From assembly GCF_000283155.1 (NCBI RefSeq), contig NW_004454156.1, positions 31,562,496 through 31,626,495 of the forward strand: 64,000 nt of DNA, read 5' to 3'. Under the pieces are notes generated by a model that ran no database searches, had not been told where the DNA came from, and saw only the letters and a program-made list of their open reading frames with translations. Shown here in pieces: positions 21,535-31,780 of this stretch (the first letter of the stretch is position 1; each line of letters opens with the position of its first letter). The translations under genes and the position numbers were made by a program. The DNA comes from Ceratotherium simum simum. Its lineage: Eukaryota; Chordata; Mammalia; Perissodactyla; Rhinocerotidae.

Positions 21535-21730
21535 CTGGTCGAGGTAGGCTTTGTGCTGCCACTTCTGGGCTGTGTGAAGTTGGGAAAATTCTTTGATCTT
21601 TCATTTCCTCATTTGTAAAATGTGAGTAATATTTATACCTCTTCCAGTATTGTTGTGAGAATAAGGTAATGTACATGAAGCCCCAACATCATGCTGGGCA
21701 CACAGTAGATGCTCAATTAATGTAAGTTCC
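21535..21730 (+). mobile_element. MIR SINE
   Basis: 'tgtgtgaagttgggaaaatt' at 21571-21590, 'ctcatttgtaaaatgtgagt' near 21608, and 'tgctgggcacacagtagatg' near 21692 make this a nearly complete forward MIR. Confidence 0.75.
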
Positions 21731-21774
21731 TCTCTCTCATCCCCCCGGGCATTTAGGCAAAGCATCTTTGCATA

Positions 21775-22262
21775 GGACAACTTTCTCCAAAGTATGTTCT
21801 GCAGAACACTACTTCCCCCAAGATGATAAGTGAATCTTATGGCCAAATACATTAGGAAAAGCTGCATGCCATAGTTTCTTCTTGAAGTGGTATTCAGTAA
21901 TGTGCTTGTAAACCAGCTCCCTGAAAAAAGCAGAACCCCAGATTTGTAGTGATTGCTGATTTCCATGGTGTAAATACTCCCACCTTGGCCAATTTCAAGT
22001 TACCAATGTTGCATCACTGAATGTAGAATTGGGAAGAGATGTGAAGAATTGGCTCTCTTGAGCTGGTAAGAGCTGGCTCCAGCACACTACTAAAATAATT
22101 GTTAGCATGCCATGGTCTCTGATATGTCCCATAATAAATAAGCCTGTTTAGCTTTTTGGCTCAGTGTTTTCCAAATATGTTAGACTATGGAACCCTCTGT
22201 TCTCATAATACTTCTTGACATCCTATGGAACTAGTGTTCCCGGGAACACAATTTGGGAACCG
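21775..22262. mobile_element. hAT-like DNA-transposon remnant with inverted ends
   Basis: The left end at about 21779-21812, containing 'ctccaaagtatgttctgcag', and the right end at 22230-22262, containing 'tgttcccgggaacacaattt', are imperfect inverted repeats over roughly 30 bases. A related 'cagtgttttccaaatatgtt' segment at about 22163-22182 suggests a compound or rearranged element. No transposase frame is present. Confidence 0.5.
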
Positions 22263-22264
22263 CT

Positions 22265-23115
22265 ATTTGAAATATCTTATATATTTTTTTTCTAAAAAGT
22301 CAATAAACACGCCATCATTTACAACACTGGAAGTGTGGTCTGCACAATTAGGAGCAGTGTGCAAGGAGAGGAGTGCAGAGAAAAAACGGCCCCAGCTTTC
22401 ACTTTTGAGGAGGCGACACGACTGACACACAAGGAGTGACTGGTGAATAACAGCTGAGCTGGAACTGAGTAATCCACTGAGGCTTTGACGCTCAGCGCAG
22501 ACAGTGGGCCCGGGGGAGGGCTGGAGAAGCAGAGAGAGCCCTCTGCAGGCGGTGGCTATCAGCAGAGCCTGACAGCACGGGACGGCTTGGGAGGTATTGG
22601 AGAGGATCAGAGGAGAGAAAGGCTACTGAAAATGGGCAGAGCCTGAACCAAGACCTGGACAACATAATGACCATGTGGTTGGTCACCCACCCCACTCCAT
22701 CCAGTTTCCTTCAGGGTCTTACCTGGAGCAGTTGGAGCACCCATTCCAGAGACCAAATTTCTCTCCTACATCAATTCATCCCTTCAGCGGCCCTCCTGTC
22801 TGTTTTCTTGGGTCTGTTTCTGTGTCCGTGTCTTTGATATGTCTGTGTGTACGTGTGTCTAATTGTCTGTGATTCACAGGGCTCCCAAGGAAACCAGGCT
22901 CCTTGGTGGAACCCCTTGAGGACTGGAGAGTTTTCTCCAGTCCAGAGAACTCCAAAGTGTTCTCTCTTTGATGAGAGAAGGTGCTAGACCCCAACATGGA
23001 ACCTAAACTCCATACTGGAGGAGGAGGCCATTCTCACTTCCAGCTGGCAAAGATGCCCTGTTTACCCCAGAGCTCCCTGATGAGCTGACAATGGCCCCAC
23101 CAAATAATAATAATA
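22265..23115. other. Non-coding stretch without recognised elements
   Basis: A degraded TG-rich segment lies at 22805-22872. The rest is unique sequence. Frames here have no domain. Confidence 0.4.
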
Positions 23116-23119
23116 GCTG

Positions 23120-23610
23120 TTGCTTTTTAAAAAAAATTGTGGTAACATATACATATATAAAATTTACCGTTTTAGCCATTTTTAAAAAAATTTTTATTTA
23201 TTTATTTACTTATTTGTGAGGAAGATCAGCCCTGAGCTAACATTTGATGCCAATCCTCCTCTTTTTTTTTTTTTTCCTGAGGAAGACTGGCCCTGAGCTA
23301 ACATCTGTGCCCATCTTCCTCTACTTTATATGGGGCCGCCGCCACAGCATGGCTGGACAAGCAGTGTATCGATGTGCACCTGGGATCCGAACCGGCAAAC
23401 CCCGGGCCACCACAGCTGAGCACGCGCACTTAACCGCTTGCGCCACCGGGCCGGCCCCTGTTTTAGCTATTTTTAAGTGTATAGTTCAGTGGTATTACGT
23501 ACATTCACATTGTTGTGCAACCATCAGCACCATCCATCTCCAGAACTTTTTCATCTCCCCAGGCTGAAGCTGTGGACTTATTAAATACTAACTCCCCATT
23601 CACCTCTCCT
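23120..23610 (-). mobile_element. L1M 3' end, split by an ERE
   Basis: The left part (23125-23185) holds 'attgtggtaacatatacata' and 'aaaatttaccgttttagcca'. The right part (23477-23610) continues with 'gtgtatagttcagtggtatt' and 'acattcacattgttgtgcaa'. Read in reverse, this is the terminal region of an L1M element. The ERE at 23186-23459 separates the halves. Confidence 0.7.
23186..23459 (-). mobile_element. ERE SINE (perissodactyl, tRNA-derived)
   Basis: Reverse-oriented. The poly-T side is on the left, the repeated 'ccctgagctaacat' word lies at about 23231 and 23291, and the tRNA-like head ends 'cgccaccgggccggcccc'. The B-box region reads 'gggatccgaaccggc' in reverse. Target-site duplications 'gttttagccatttttaa' (23169-23185) and 'gttttagctatttttaa' (23460-23476) bracket it exactly, with one mismatch in 17. 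The segment between the two AGCTAAC words is shortened relative to the copy at 39835. Confidence 0.92.
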
Positions 23611-23634
23611 GCTATTACTTACTGACCACTCCAT

Positions 23635-23850
23635 AGGTCCTGAGCCCTGTTGTAAGAAATTTACGTGTATCAACTCATTTAATCCTGATATCACCCTACA
23701 AGGTAACTATCTCCACTTTACACAACGAATGAAGAGATGAAGACATGGAGGTTAAGCTACTCACCCAAGGCCATAGAGCCAGGAGCAGCAGAGCCAGAAC
23801 GTGAACTTAGACAGAGCCGACCTCTGAGCTCATGATGCTATGCCTCCTGT
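23635..23850 (-). mobile_element. MIR SINE
   Basis: 'caactcatttaatcctgata' at 23671-23690, 'gaagagatgaagacatggag', 'cacccaaggccatagagcca' near 23762, and an ending 'catgatgctatgcctcctgt' make this a long reverse MIR. Confidence 0.75.
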
Positions 23851-25058
23851 CTCCTTCGGGGCCAAGGCTGGACTCATCCCAAGGTCAACAAGAGGAAAGA
23901 CCTCCTGTGAGGCCCCTTGAGGCTCCCGGATGGATGAGGGCTGGAACCTCTTAGCCTTTGAGGGACAAGTACCTGACATCCTCCATCCCTCCCAGATCAA
24001 ATGAATGAGGCCCCCAGCAGAGGAGACCTGGATTAGCCAGGCCACCCTGAGCAATGAGGGCTGTGTATGTGGCCAGGAGCAATTCTGCCTCTCTGAGAGC
24101 CATCAGCAAGAAGCACGGGGACAGAATGGGACCAGGTCTGGCCATCACAGTCTCTGAGGTGGCTCTGTATTCTCGGGGTGGCGAAGGAGGATTAAGGGTG
24201 ATGTTAGACTTGGGCAAGCTGAAGGCTGGGGCCAAGGGAGCGATTGGCAAGACAAGCTCTTGGCAGAGATGGCTCACCCAACACTTGAAAACAGCCATCT
24301 CGGAGCCACCTCCAACGCACAAGAAAGTCAAGCTGGAGAGTGGGGACAGAGGTGAAAGATGCTTGGCTGTGAAGACAGAATTTTGGAATCTGAGTGACAA
24401 GGCCTGTAAACCACCCTGCAGTGGGGATCTGATTTGAAATGGAAGCCTTGGTCTCAGTTCCTGTATGGAGGCCTGTATGGCCTCACCCCTTTGGTGGCCT
24501 CATCTTAAACTTTCCTATTTGTGCATGCAAACGTGTGTGTATCTTTGTGAGTTCAAAATGTCTAATAATGAGGCTCTCTGTAGCTATTTCAGACCCAATC
24601 ACGTCAAGCCCAGACAGAGATCTGAGGCAACTAGCTTGTGTTGTTTCCTGTCAAATTCCTTGGCCTTCTTGGGATTAGACTCATAAGGTTAGCTTATACA
24701 GCCAGGATGTCTTTCCCAGCTGGAGCAGGGTGGAGTGGAAAGTGATTGATGCTGTACTGCTCCCAGTCTGGCTAGTAGGCAATTACTACGAAGGGGGCCC
24801 AGGCTGGAGAGTCCACGTTTTGTCACCCTCATTCTTCCACATCTCCTCTCTGAAACTCTCCTTGCTGTTCTGTCCTCTCCATCAGAATCTCCCCAGATTC
24901 TGCTCCACCAAATAAGTCTATAATGGTGTCCACCATGTCCATCATACCCTTTGAAGGAACACTGCTCTCTCCTCAATGTTCTGCCAATGAAAAGATTCTA
25001 GACTCTTTCTTTGAGCAACAGGTGGTCACTGATAGACACCTGATCCAAAGGCAGCCAA
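23851..25058. other. Non-coding stretch without recognised elements
   Basis: This is 1.2 kb of unique sequence. Opposed frames of 127 codons (plus, 24054-24437) and 149 codons (minus, 23951-24400) overlap and neither has a recognisable domain. No regulatory site is supported. Confidence 0.35.
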
Positions 25059-25059
25059 G

Positions 25060-25375
25060 CATACTAGGAGACAAGACTAAAGGACTGAAAAAACAAAAGA
25101 AAAAGTGGACAATATATTCAGAACCACAGGCAAGCATATGTTGGTGTTACCAGCCATAGACTGTGAAATAACTGATTAATGTGCTCAAGAAAATAGAAGA
25201 AAAGATGGAAAATTTTTACAGAAAAATGAAACTGAGGAAAAGTCGGCTGGATATTCTAGAACTGAAAGATGAAATAACTCATTTTAAGTACCCAAAAGAT
25301 AGGTATAACATCAGTTTAAACACAGTTGAAGAAAGAATTAGTGAAGAGGAAGATAGGTGAGCAAAACACATGTGT
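25060..25375 (+). mobile_element. Old L1M ORF1-region fragment
   Basis: 'gtgctcaagaaaatagaaga' at 25180-25199, 'agatggaaaatttttacaga', 'attctagaactgaaagatga' near 25252, and 'agaaagaattagtgaagagg' near 25331 are in the same order as in the element at 12860-14575. Only about 300 bp survive, and no frame is intact. Confidence 0.6.
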
Positions 25376-25419
25376 GATTGGGACATGCTCTTACTTAGAG
25401 ATTTGCTATGACTCTTCAT

Positions 25420-25855
25420 GACTTACCTGATGGCACCCAGTCTCATTTCTCCCCTCATTCACCCGTTCTTCACCTACATAGGAATGAATAATTTGTGTTC
25501 CCAAACACGCTGTGCATATTTTTGCTTCTATATCTGCTCTTTTTTCCAGGAAGTCTTTCCCTACATTTGTGGCTGGTGAAATCATCCTTATCTTTACCAG
25601 CTCAGAAGTGACGTCCTCTGGGAAGCCTTCCTCAGGCTTCTTTTGGTTCTTTCCTCATCCCCTCTTTCAGGAACTGGGGGACATTCCTCTAAAATAGTTC
25701 TTAGCACATGTATTAAAATTATTTAATATGTCTATTTCTCCTTCTAGAATAGGACTTCACTGAAGGCAAAGCACATGTGTTATTCATCTTTTTAATCTCA
25801 GTTCCTAGCATGCCTGGCACAAAGTTGGTGTTAAATAATTATAATAAATAATGCA
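25420..25855 (+). mobile_element. L2 LINE 3' region
   Basis: 'gtcctctgggaagccttcct' at 25612-25631, 'tctagaataggacttcactg', 'cctagcatgcctggcacaaa' near 25804, and 'ttggtgttaaataattataa' are forward L2 order. Confidence 0.7.
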
Positions 25856-25899
25856 AGAACCAAACTATTTTAGGGCCCCACAGATGAGTATCTCTCTAA

Positions 25900-26110
25900 C
25901 CTTTAATACACCAATCCCAGTGATACTGTGACTTGATGTTTAATATTTTTACCTGTCCATTTGTCCATTTTCTTCCCCCCTACCCCAACCCCTCCAGAAT
26001 ATAAACTCCATGAAGACAGGGATTTTTATTTTTACATTCTGTTCACTGTTATACCCCAAATGCCCAGCATATAGTAAGTGTTCAAGATATGTTTGTTGAA
26101 TGAGGGAAAT
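25900..26110 (+). mobile_element. L2 LINE 3' terminus
   Basis: 'cagaatataaactccatgaa' at 25996-26015, 'gacagggatttttattttta', 'atgcccagcatatagtaagt' and 'tgtttgttgaatgag' near 26089 make this a second consecutive L2 terminus. Confidence 0.75.
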
Positions 26111-26522
26111 ACTCCTTCTAACACCCTAGAGAGAAAGGAGGGCAAAGGAGACCAGCTAGCCATCCAGCTTGGGCACTTGGAGTCCACTGAAAATTGGACA
26201 CAGATTGGGCTCCAGGAGGCAGGCAGACACGCAGAGGAGAGGGGAGAAGGCTACAGAGGGAAGCTTTGAAGAATAGATGAGTGACTTAGCACATCTTCTG
26301 GAGTTCATCCTCTCTAAGTCCTGGTTCTAGCTATTTAAGGAAAACATTAGTACCTGCCCAGACGGACAAAGATCCTGAGTACAGAGCATAGGACACTGCA
26401 ATCATTCTACTATTATTACCTTTATTGTATTGTTTGGCCATAGGTCTGGCATGGGTTTGTCTTCTGGTTTGGTCACAGATGGCCCTGTTCTTTCTAAGGC
26501 CTTTGGGCAAACCAGGCTCCAT
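26111..26522. other. Non-coding stretch without recognised elements
   Basis: Purine-rich at 26110-26275, then unique sequence. Nothing is supported. Confidence 0.45.
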
Positions 26523-26524
26523 CC

Positions 26525-26745
26525 TTGTCCTCAAGTACCTACTAAATGCTAGTAGTTTATATGTCTCGTCTCATTTAATCCTCACCCCATGCCCTTGAGG
26601 TTGATGTTATTGGTGCTGGCTACAAATGAGGAGGTTCAGAGGTGCTCGGTGACTTGCCCAAGCACTCCTGCAAAGTGACAAGAAGAACCAGAATTTGAAC
26701 TTAGGTCTTCTTTGTTATCCAAGGCTCACCTCCTCAGCCCACCTT
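26525..26745 (-). mobile_element. MIR SINE
   Basis: 'tctcatttaatcctcacccc' at 26569-26588, 'caaatgaggaggttcagagg' near 26624, 'gtgacttgcccaagcactcc', and 'aatttgaacttaggtcttct' give a full reverse MIR. Confidence 0.78.
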
Positions 26746-27640
26746 GCCCAAGGTCAAGAGCTATAAACCAGGTCTTCTGGGCCTCAGCCTAGTGTTATTT
26801 TCACTGTATGATGGACAGCAACGTCTGGATTCTCAGTGATCCCCACCAGTGTGTTCACTGGACAGCTGAGAAGACTGAAGCCCAGAGTCCACCAACAAGG
26901 TCTTGTTGCCTCAAAGCCAGTGGCTTCCCACTGTGTCAGCCCACAGCTGGCATCTTGGCAGCCCCCAGGACAAGGAAGCTATTGTTCTTATTATTAGGTG
27001 TTGCTCAATTTGACTTCCAGGCCTAAAAAGAAAAGAACTCAGCATGACTGGAAGGCCCACAGCTCAGAAGCTCCCTGCCGAAGGCCCCACTCAACCACCT
27101 ATGGGACTCTGCTCTTGCCCCCACCCTCACCTCTCTGCAACCCCTTTCCTCTGCTGTTGAGACAGCTCTGTGGCCCCAGAGATGGGGAGGAAAAGGCCCT
27201 GCAGTGCAGACATTCACATCCAGGTTCTTGGGGGCTTTCCTTTGCCTCCCGGGCTCTCAGAGCTGCAGCCGGAGCCAGAGAGTCTGTTTCTCATTAGCCG
27301 TACTTTTGCTGTGAAATGAAGTGCTCTTTGAACCTGTGGGAGCAGGAAAGCCATTTACACTCCTGAGAGGACAGGGATGCCAGCCTTGCCAGCACATTCC
27401 TTTGGTTCCTTTTATCTCCTGGGCGGAGTTCTTGGCAGGCGGCTGCTCCTGCCACCTCCCCAGTGCAGCCATGAGGAAAGGTGGTCTGTGGGGCGAGCAG
27501 GAGAGAAAGGAGGGGATCATGCTCCTCTCTCAATTGAGGTGGGAGAAGCAGACTCCCACTGGAGTTATCTGCCCCCTTTCCCTGCCCCCATCTCTTTCCT
27601 CCTTTGCCCTGAGTGGCTTCAATAAAACCCCCAGAAATCG
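26746..27640. other. Non-coding stretch, moderately GC-rich
   Basis: No interspersed repeat is recognised across 0.9 kb. Frames of up to 151 codons (27321-27776 plus) run into the CCAT repeat and have no domain. Nothing indicates a promoter. Confidence 0.35.
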
Positions 27641-27645
27641 TTCAT

Positions 27646-27735
27646 CTGTCTGTCCATCCATCCATCCATCCATCCATCCATCCATCATCCATCCATGCTT
27701 CTGTCCCTCCATCTGTCATCCATCCATGCCAATGG
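27646..27735. repeat. (CCAT)n microsatellite, imperfect
   Basis: 'ccatccatccatccat' runs occupy about 27654-27695, with diverged units to 27730. The Ser-Ile-His-Pro repeats in frames across it are translation artefacts. Confidence 0.93.
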
Positions 27736-27784
27736 GAACTTGTGAGTCCAGATTCAGAATCAGGGGAGTCCTTTGATACGACCT

Positions 27785-27880
27785 GTCTCCTTCTCCTTCA
27801 TTTTACCACTGGGGAAACTGAAGCCAAGTTGAAGCCAAACTTAAGCCAAAGTTAACTTGTCCCAGGTCACATAGTAAGTT
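27785..27880 (-). mobile_element. MIR fragment
   Basis: 'accactggggaaactgaagc' at 27805-27824 and 'ttgtcccaggtcacatagta' at 27857-27876 are reverse MIR words. Between them 'gaagccaa' and 'taagccaa' are locally repeated. Confidence 0.6.
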
Positions 27881-28960
27881 CATGGATTCACTCAACAAAT
27901 CTTTTTTGAGTGCTTTTCATGTGCCAGATCTCCACTCCCACTCCCACTGGAGGTACACTGCGGATATTGCCGCAAAAACGCGCACAGGTCTCAGCCTTCA
28001 TGATCATTCTAGCGATGGGGGCAGATGGTAAATGAGTGAACAAATAAATAAACATGATAATGTCAGATTATAGTAAACGCTCTAAAAAAACCCAACAGAG
28101 GTGTTTCTTTGAGAGGAGCAGTGGGGGAGCAGGGACTGAGTTTAGACAAGGTGGTTGGGGAAGGCTCTCTGAGAAGGTAACATCTGAATTGAAACCTGAG
28201 TGATGACAAAGGGTCAGTCACAGGAACATGTGAGGGCACAGCATTCTAGGCAAGGGAACCACTGGTGCAAAGGTCCTGAGGTGGGCATGAGCTTGGTTAG
28301 TTTGAGAAACAGAAAGAGGGCCATTGTGGCAGGAGCAAATGAGCAAGACGCAGAGTAGTACAAGAGGAGGCCAGACTGTTCTATCCCCTCTGAAGGGCCT
28401 AGAAATAATATGAGTTTAATCTTTGTCCAGATGGAAGCCCTGGGGGAGGGGTCATCTAAGCAGGGGGCTGACATGAAGTGTTTTGTGTTCTCAAAAGGAC
28501 CCCTCTGGCTGTGATCAGAACAGATTTAAGGGAGGCGGTGGGCAAGGTGCACTCAGGGAGGCCACTTGGAGGCTCCTGGGCTAGACTAAATACGAGACAA
28601 TGGTGGCTCCCACCATCTCTCAGCCGGCCCGTGGCGGCGATAGCCAGGTGGACAGAACAGGGCAGAGTCAGGAAATATTTGAGGAATGGAGTCAAAGAGT
28701 TGACATCATTTGCTCATGGACTGGAGATGGGCTGGGAAGGAAAAAGAGGGCTCAAGGGTTTTAGCCTGCGCAACCTGGGTAGGCGGTCATGGCACTTAGT
28801 GAGATGAGGGAAGACCGGGAGGAACAGGTTTCAAGAGGGAAATCAAGTGTTCTGTTTGGGTAGATTAAATTGGAGATGCCTCTTAGATACTCAGGAGGTG
28901 CCAAGAAGGCAGATGAATAGAAGTCTGGAGCGAGTGGCCAAGGCTAGTCATGTAGGAGCC
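27880..28960 (-). mobile_element. Long L2 LINE 3' region, reverse
   Basis: About 1.1 kb in reverse L2 order: 'tcactcaacaaatctttttt' at 27887-27906, 'ggttggggaaggctctctga' near 28152, 'gcaaaggtcctgaggtgggc' near 28266, 'ggggctgacatgaagtgttt' near 28464, and 'gtttgggtagattaaattgg' near 28855. The 5-CpG segment at 28621-28645 (Arg/Pro-coding by chance) looks foreign to the L2 but is too short to assign. Confidence 0.75.
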
Positions 28961-29348
28961 CATACACAGACGCCGGCACATAAACTCACAAGGGTGGGGG
29001 AAGGCGCCCAGCCCTCACTCAGCCTGCCCTCAGCCCGCCCACCCGCCCACCCGGCTCTGACTCAAGGCTTCTAAGAAGGCACCGCCCTCCTCCCCTCCGG
29101 TCCAGGGAGGGGGCTTTGGAACTGTCAGGACTCCTCCTGGGCCTTCCTCCTGGAGTCCTGACCTAGTGGAAGCAGACCCAGGTGATGGTGGGGGTGGAGG
29201 TGAGGGTGGGTAGAAGGTGCAGAGATCAAACTTCTGTGGGAATAATAATAATTTTAAAAGCCTCTGTTAGGAGACTGCTTATCTTGGTCCTGAGCTTCTT
29301 CATGAATGATCGTCACCTCAAATTCCCACAGGCTCTGGGAGATTAGCA
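28961..29348. other. GC-rich unique stretch
   Basis: This holds C-rich 'gcccgcccacccgcccaccc' at 29033-29052 and a perfect-stem hairpin at 29124-29162. No gene or known repeat is recognised. Confidence 0.4.
29124..29162. other. Inverted repeat (hairpin), 11-bp perfect stem
   Basis: The left arm GTCAGGACTCC (29124-29134) and right arm GGAGTCCTGAC (29152-29162) are exact complements around a 17-base C/T-rich loop. No T-run follows, and the context is eukaryotic, so it is not called a terminator. Confidence 0.9.
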
Positions 29349-29349
29349 G

Positions 29350-29490
29350 CCTGGGTCCAACAGCCCCATTTTATAGATGAGGAAACTGAGGCTCCACAGA
29401 ATTCAGTGAGATCTCCAACTTCCTCCAGATGATGGGTCCAGGACTCAAACCTGGGTCCTCTGGGCTCTGCTCAATATTAAACTGTCTGCC
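29350..29490 (-). mobile_element. MIR SINE
   Basis: 'ccccattttatagatgagga' at 29364-29383, 'aactgaggctccacagaatt' and 'aggactcaaacctgggtcct' at 29440-29459 form a well-preserved reverse MIR. Confidence 0.8.
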
Positions 29491-29514
29491 CCCAGAAAGG
29501 TCTTATTTTGAGAG

Positions 29515-29740
29515 AGCTAGCAGGGTGGGCTCTGGAGTGAGATTGCCAGGATTCAAACCCTGACTTGACCACTTACAGGTAATGTGATCATGGGCAAGTG
29601 AGTCAACCTCACTTCCGTTTCCCATCTATAAAATGGGGATAGTAAGCTTCCCCATTTCAGGGGGTTATTTTGAGTGTGAAGAGAATTGATATTTACAAAG
29701 TACTTGGAACAGCGCAGAAGTGCTACACATATTTGGGCTA
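29515..29740 (+). mobile_element. MIR SINE
   Basis: 'tgggctctggagtgagattg' at 29527-29546, 'ggattcaaaccctgacttga', 'tctataaaatggggatagta' near 29625, and 'agtacttggaacagcgcaga' near 29699 form a forward MIR, facing the one just upstream. Confidence 0.8.
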
Positions 29741-30365
29741 CTACTCTATGATTACTTTAGTCTACACTGAGCAGTCTAACCCAGAGACCTGGGGTAGACT
29801 AGAACCTAGAAGGAGGATCCGACCCCCTCATGGAACAGCTGGGGACACTGAAGCCCAGAGAAGAGAACTAAGCAAGTTGGGCCCATGAATCTGGCTGGTG
29901 GAGGAATTCTCTCTACTCTCTGAAAGTCGCCACCCACCAGAATATTTTTTCTCCCGGAGACAGACTTCCAAGCTCTATATACCCTTAATTCATGTGGAAT
30001 TTCTGCTCTGGGCTCGGCTCCCAGGAGGAGCCCTCCACCCCTTTATGAAAATAGAGTGGAGTCATTCGGCAAAACCTCAACCTAATGCTTTTAAGGAACT
30101 GGCAGGTTGAAATAGGAAACTGTTCTAAGTCGAAACCACAGAGACAGCACATGCTTGCGGGCTGCCAGCCGCTGCCTGCATCCTCCCCGGAGGCCCTGGG
30201 GATGGGGGGAGCTGTTGGCCGCACCACGTGAAGGGGCCTTGGGAGCCTGGCCCTGGTGCTGCTGACCCTACGTGGCCATGTGACAGCTAACGCCACGTCT
30301 CATGGGCATAGTATTCTCAGGTCAAAGCAAGGTGAGGTGGCCAGACAGGCTACCAGCTTTAGAAA
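29741..30365. other. Non-coding stretch, moderately GC-rich
   Basis: A possible weak reverse MIR core lies at 29830-29890 ('ggggacactgaagcccagag'). The rest is unique. E-box-like 'cacgtg' occurs at about 30224-30229. No promoter is supported. Confidence 0.35.
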
Positions 30366-30369
30366 CACG

Positions 30370-30540
30370 GAATGCTAGCATCAGAGCAAACCTACTCTTT
30401 TCTGTGAAGCCCCTCATGTAGTATCTGCTGAAATGGAGGCCCAGAGAGGGGAAGCAACTTTCCTAAGTCACCCAGCAAGGAGAGGTGAAGTAGGGAAAGA
30501 ATCTACATCTTCTAGCACTTATATCCAATGCTCTTGAAGA
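30370..30540 (-). mobile_element. MIR-like SINE
   Basis: 'aaatggaggcccagagaggg' at 30431-30450, 'aactttcctaagtcacccag' and 'atctacatcttctagcactt' fit a reverse MIR-type element. Confidence 0.6.
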
Positions 30541-30604
30541 ATACCTCTTTGCTGAATATGGCCCATTCACCCCTTCCCAGTATAGAGTGATTATTCCAGA
30601 GTAT

Positions 30605-30845
30605 AAAGTCTGGGTCAGAAGACCAGAGTTCAACCTAGGCTCTGCCTTTTCCCAACTGGGTGGTCTTAGACAAGTTACTTAATCTCTCTGTGCCTCGATG
30701 TTTGCTTTTTTTCATTAAATAATATGGGGGGATAATAAGACTACTTACCTAATGGGATTGCTGGAAGGATTCAATGTGATAATCCACATGAAGTTCTTAG
30801 CATGGTGCCTGACGAATAGCAGGAGCTCAGAAAAGTTTTTATTCT
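30605..30845 (+). mobile_element. MIR SINE
   Basis: 'cttagacaagttacttaatc' at 30664-30683, 'ctctctgtgcctcgatgttt', 'gattgctggaaggattcaat' and 'gttcttagcatggtgcctga' near 30792 are nearly complete forward MIR. A T-rich insert lies near 30705. Confidence 0.82.
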
Positions 30846-31335
30846 TTAATGTATCAGATGCCCAGTAAGCACCAGCCACTTTGCCCCCAAAGACCTCAGT
30901 CAAGTGGGGGAGACAAAAAAGCAAATTTTGATGTATTTCTAGAAATTCTGTGACAGTGGGAAGCAAGGATGCCCTGACCCAGGTGAGAGGCCTGACCCCA
31001 TGAGCAGGCAGACACTGAGAGGAGTGGGTGGGCCAAACATTTGTCAAACGTTATGATGTGCAGAGATTAGAACCCAGGTCTGGGGACTTCTTTCCACTAC
31101 ATCAGGTTTTTTCCTGCTTTTGAGGATGATGCCAGTAGAAGATGCCTTGGTTTCCCAGGAGCAGGGACACGTTGCACAGGCCCATCCCTACTCTTTTGCC
31201 AGCCACCTCAACCGTCTGGGTAGTCCAGGGATGCCATTTGAGGCCATAAAACAGAATCTAACTATTTCTTATGCAGTTTGGCACAAAATTTAGGTTCCAG
31301 TCCCTACATCTAAAAGCCCACTTACTCAGTATAGG
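30846..31335. other. Non-coding stretch without recognised elements
   Basis: Nothing is recognised with confidence. The left part (30860-31030) could be a degraded L2 in reverse. Confidence 0.4.
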
Positions 31336-31339
31336 AGAA

Positions 31340-31780
31340 AGAACAAGGGCTCCCTCCAAAGATGTCTACATCCTAATCCCCAGAACCTGTGAATACGTTC
31401 TTATGTGCCAAAAGGGATTTTGCAGATGTGATTATGTTAAAGATCTTGAGATCGGGAGATTATATTGGATTATGCCAGTGGGCCCAATGTAATAACAAGG
31501 GTCCTCATAAGAGGGAGGCAGAACAGAGAAGGAGATGGGAGGTTGGAGTGATGCTAGGAAGGGGCCATGAGCCAAGGAATGCAGGAGGCCTCCAGAAGCT
31601 GGAAAAGACAAGGGAAGGGATTCTCCTCTAGAGCCTTCAGAAGGAACCAGTCCTGCAGGCCCATTGGAGACTTCTGACCTCCAAAACTGCAAGACAACAA
31701 ACTTGCACTGGTTTAAGCCACTACCTTTGTGGCAATTTGTTACAGCAGCCACAGGGAACTCACACATGTAGTCAACATGT
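31340..31780 (+). mobile_element. MaLR (MLT1-type) solo LTR
   Basis: This is near full length and well preserved: 'caaagatgtctacatcctaa' at 31357-31376, 'gggattttgcagatgtgatt', 'atattggattatgccagtgg' near 31462, 'ccatgagccaaggaatgcag', and the 3' part 'ggtttaagccactacctttg' near 31710 with 'gcaatttgttacagcagcca'. No internal viral sequence adjoins it. Confidence 0.8.

Noticed and set aside
24054..24437. 127-codon plus frame rich in Lys and Gly
   Set aside because: No recognisable family, and an opposed 149-codon frame of equal quality. Length is within what chance allows in 64 kb.
27613..27855. Repeated Ser-Ile-His-Pro protein motif
   Set aside because: It is the (CCAT)n microsatellite read in frame.
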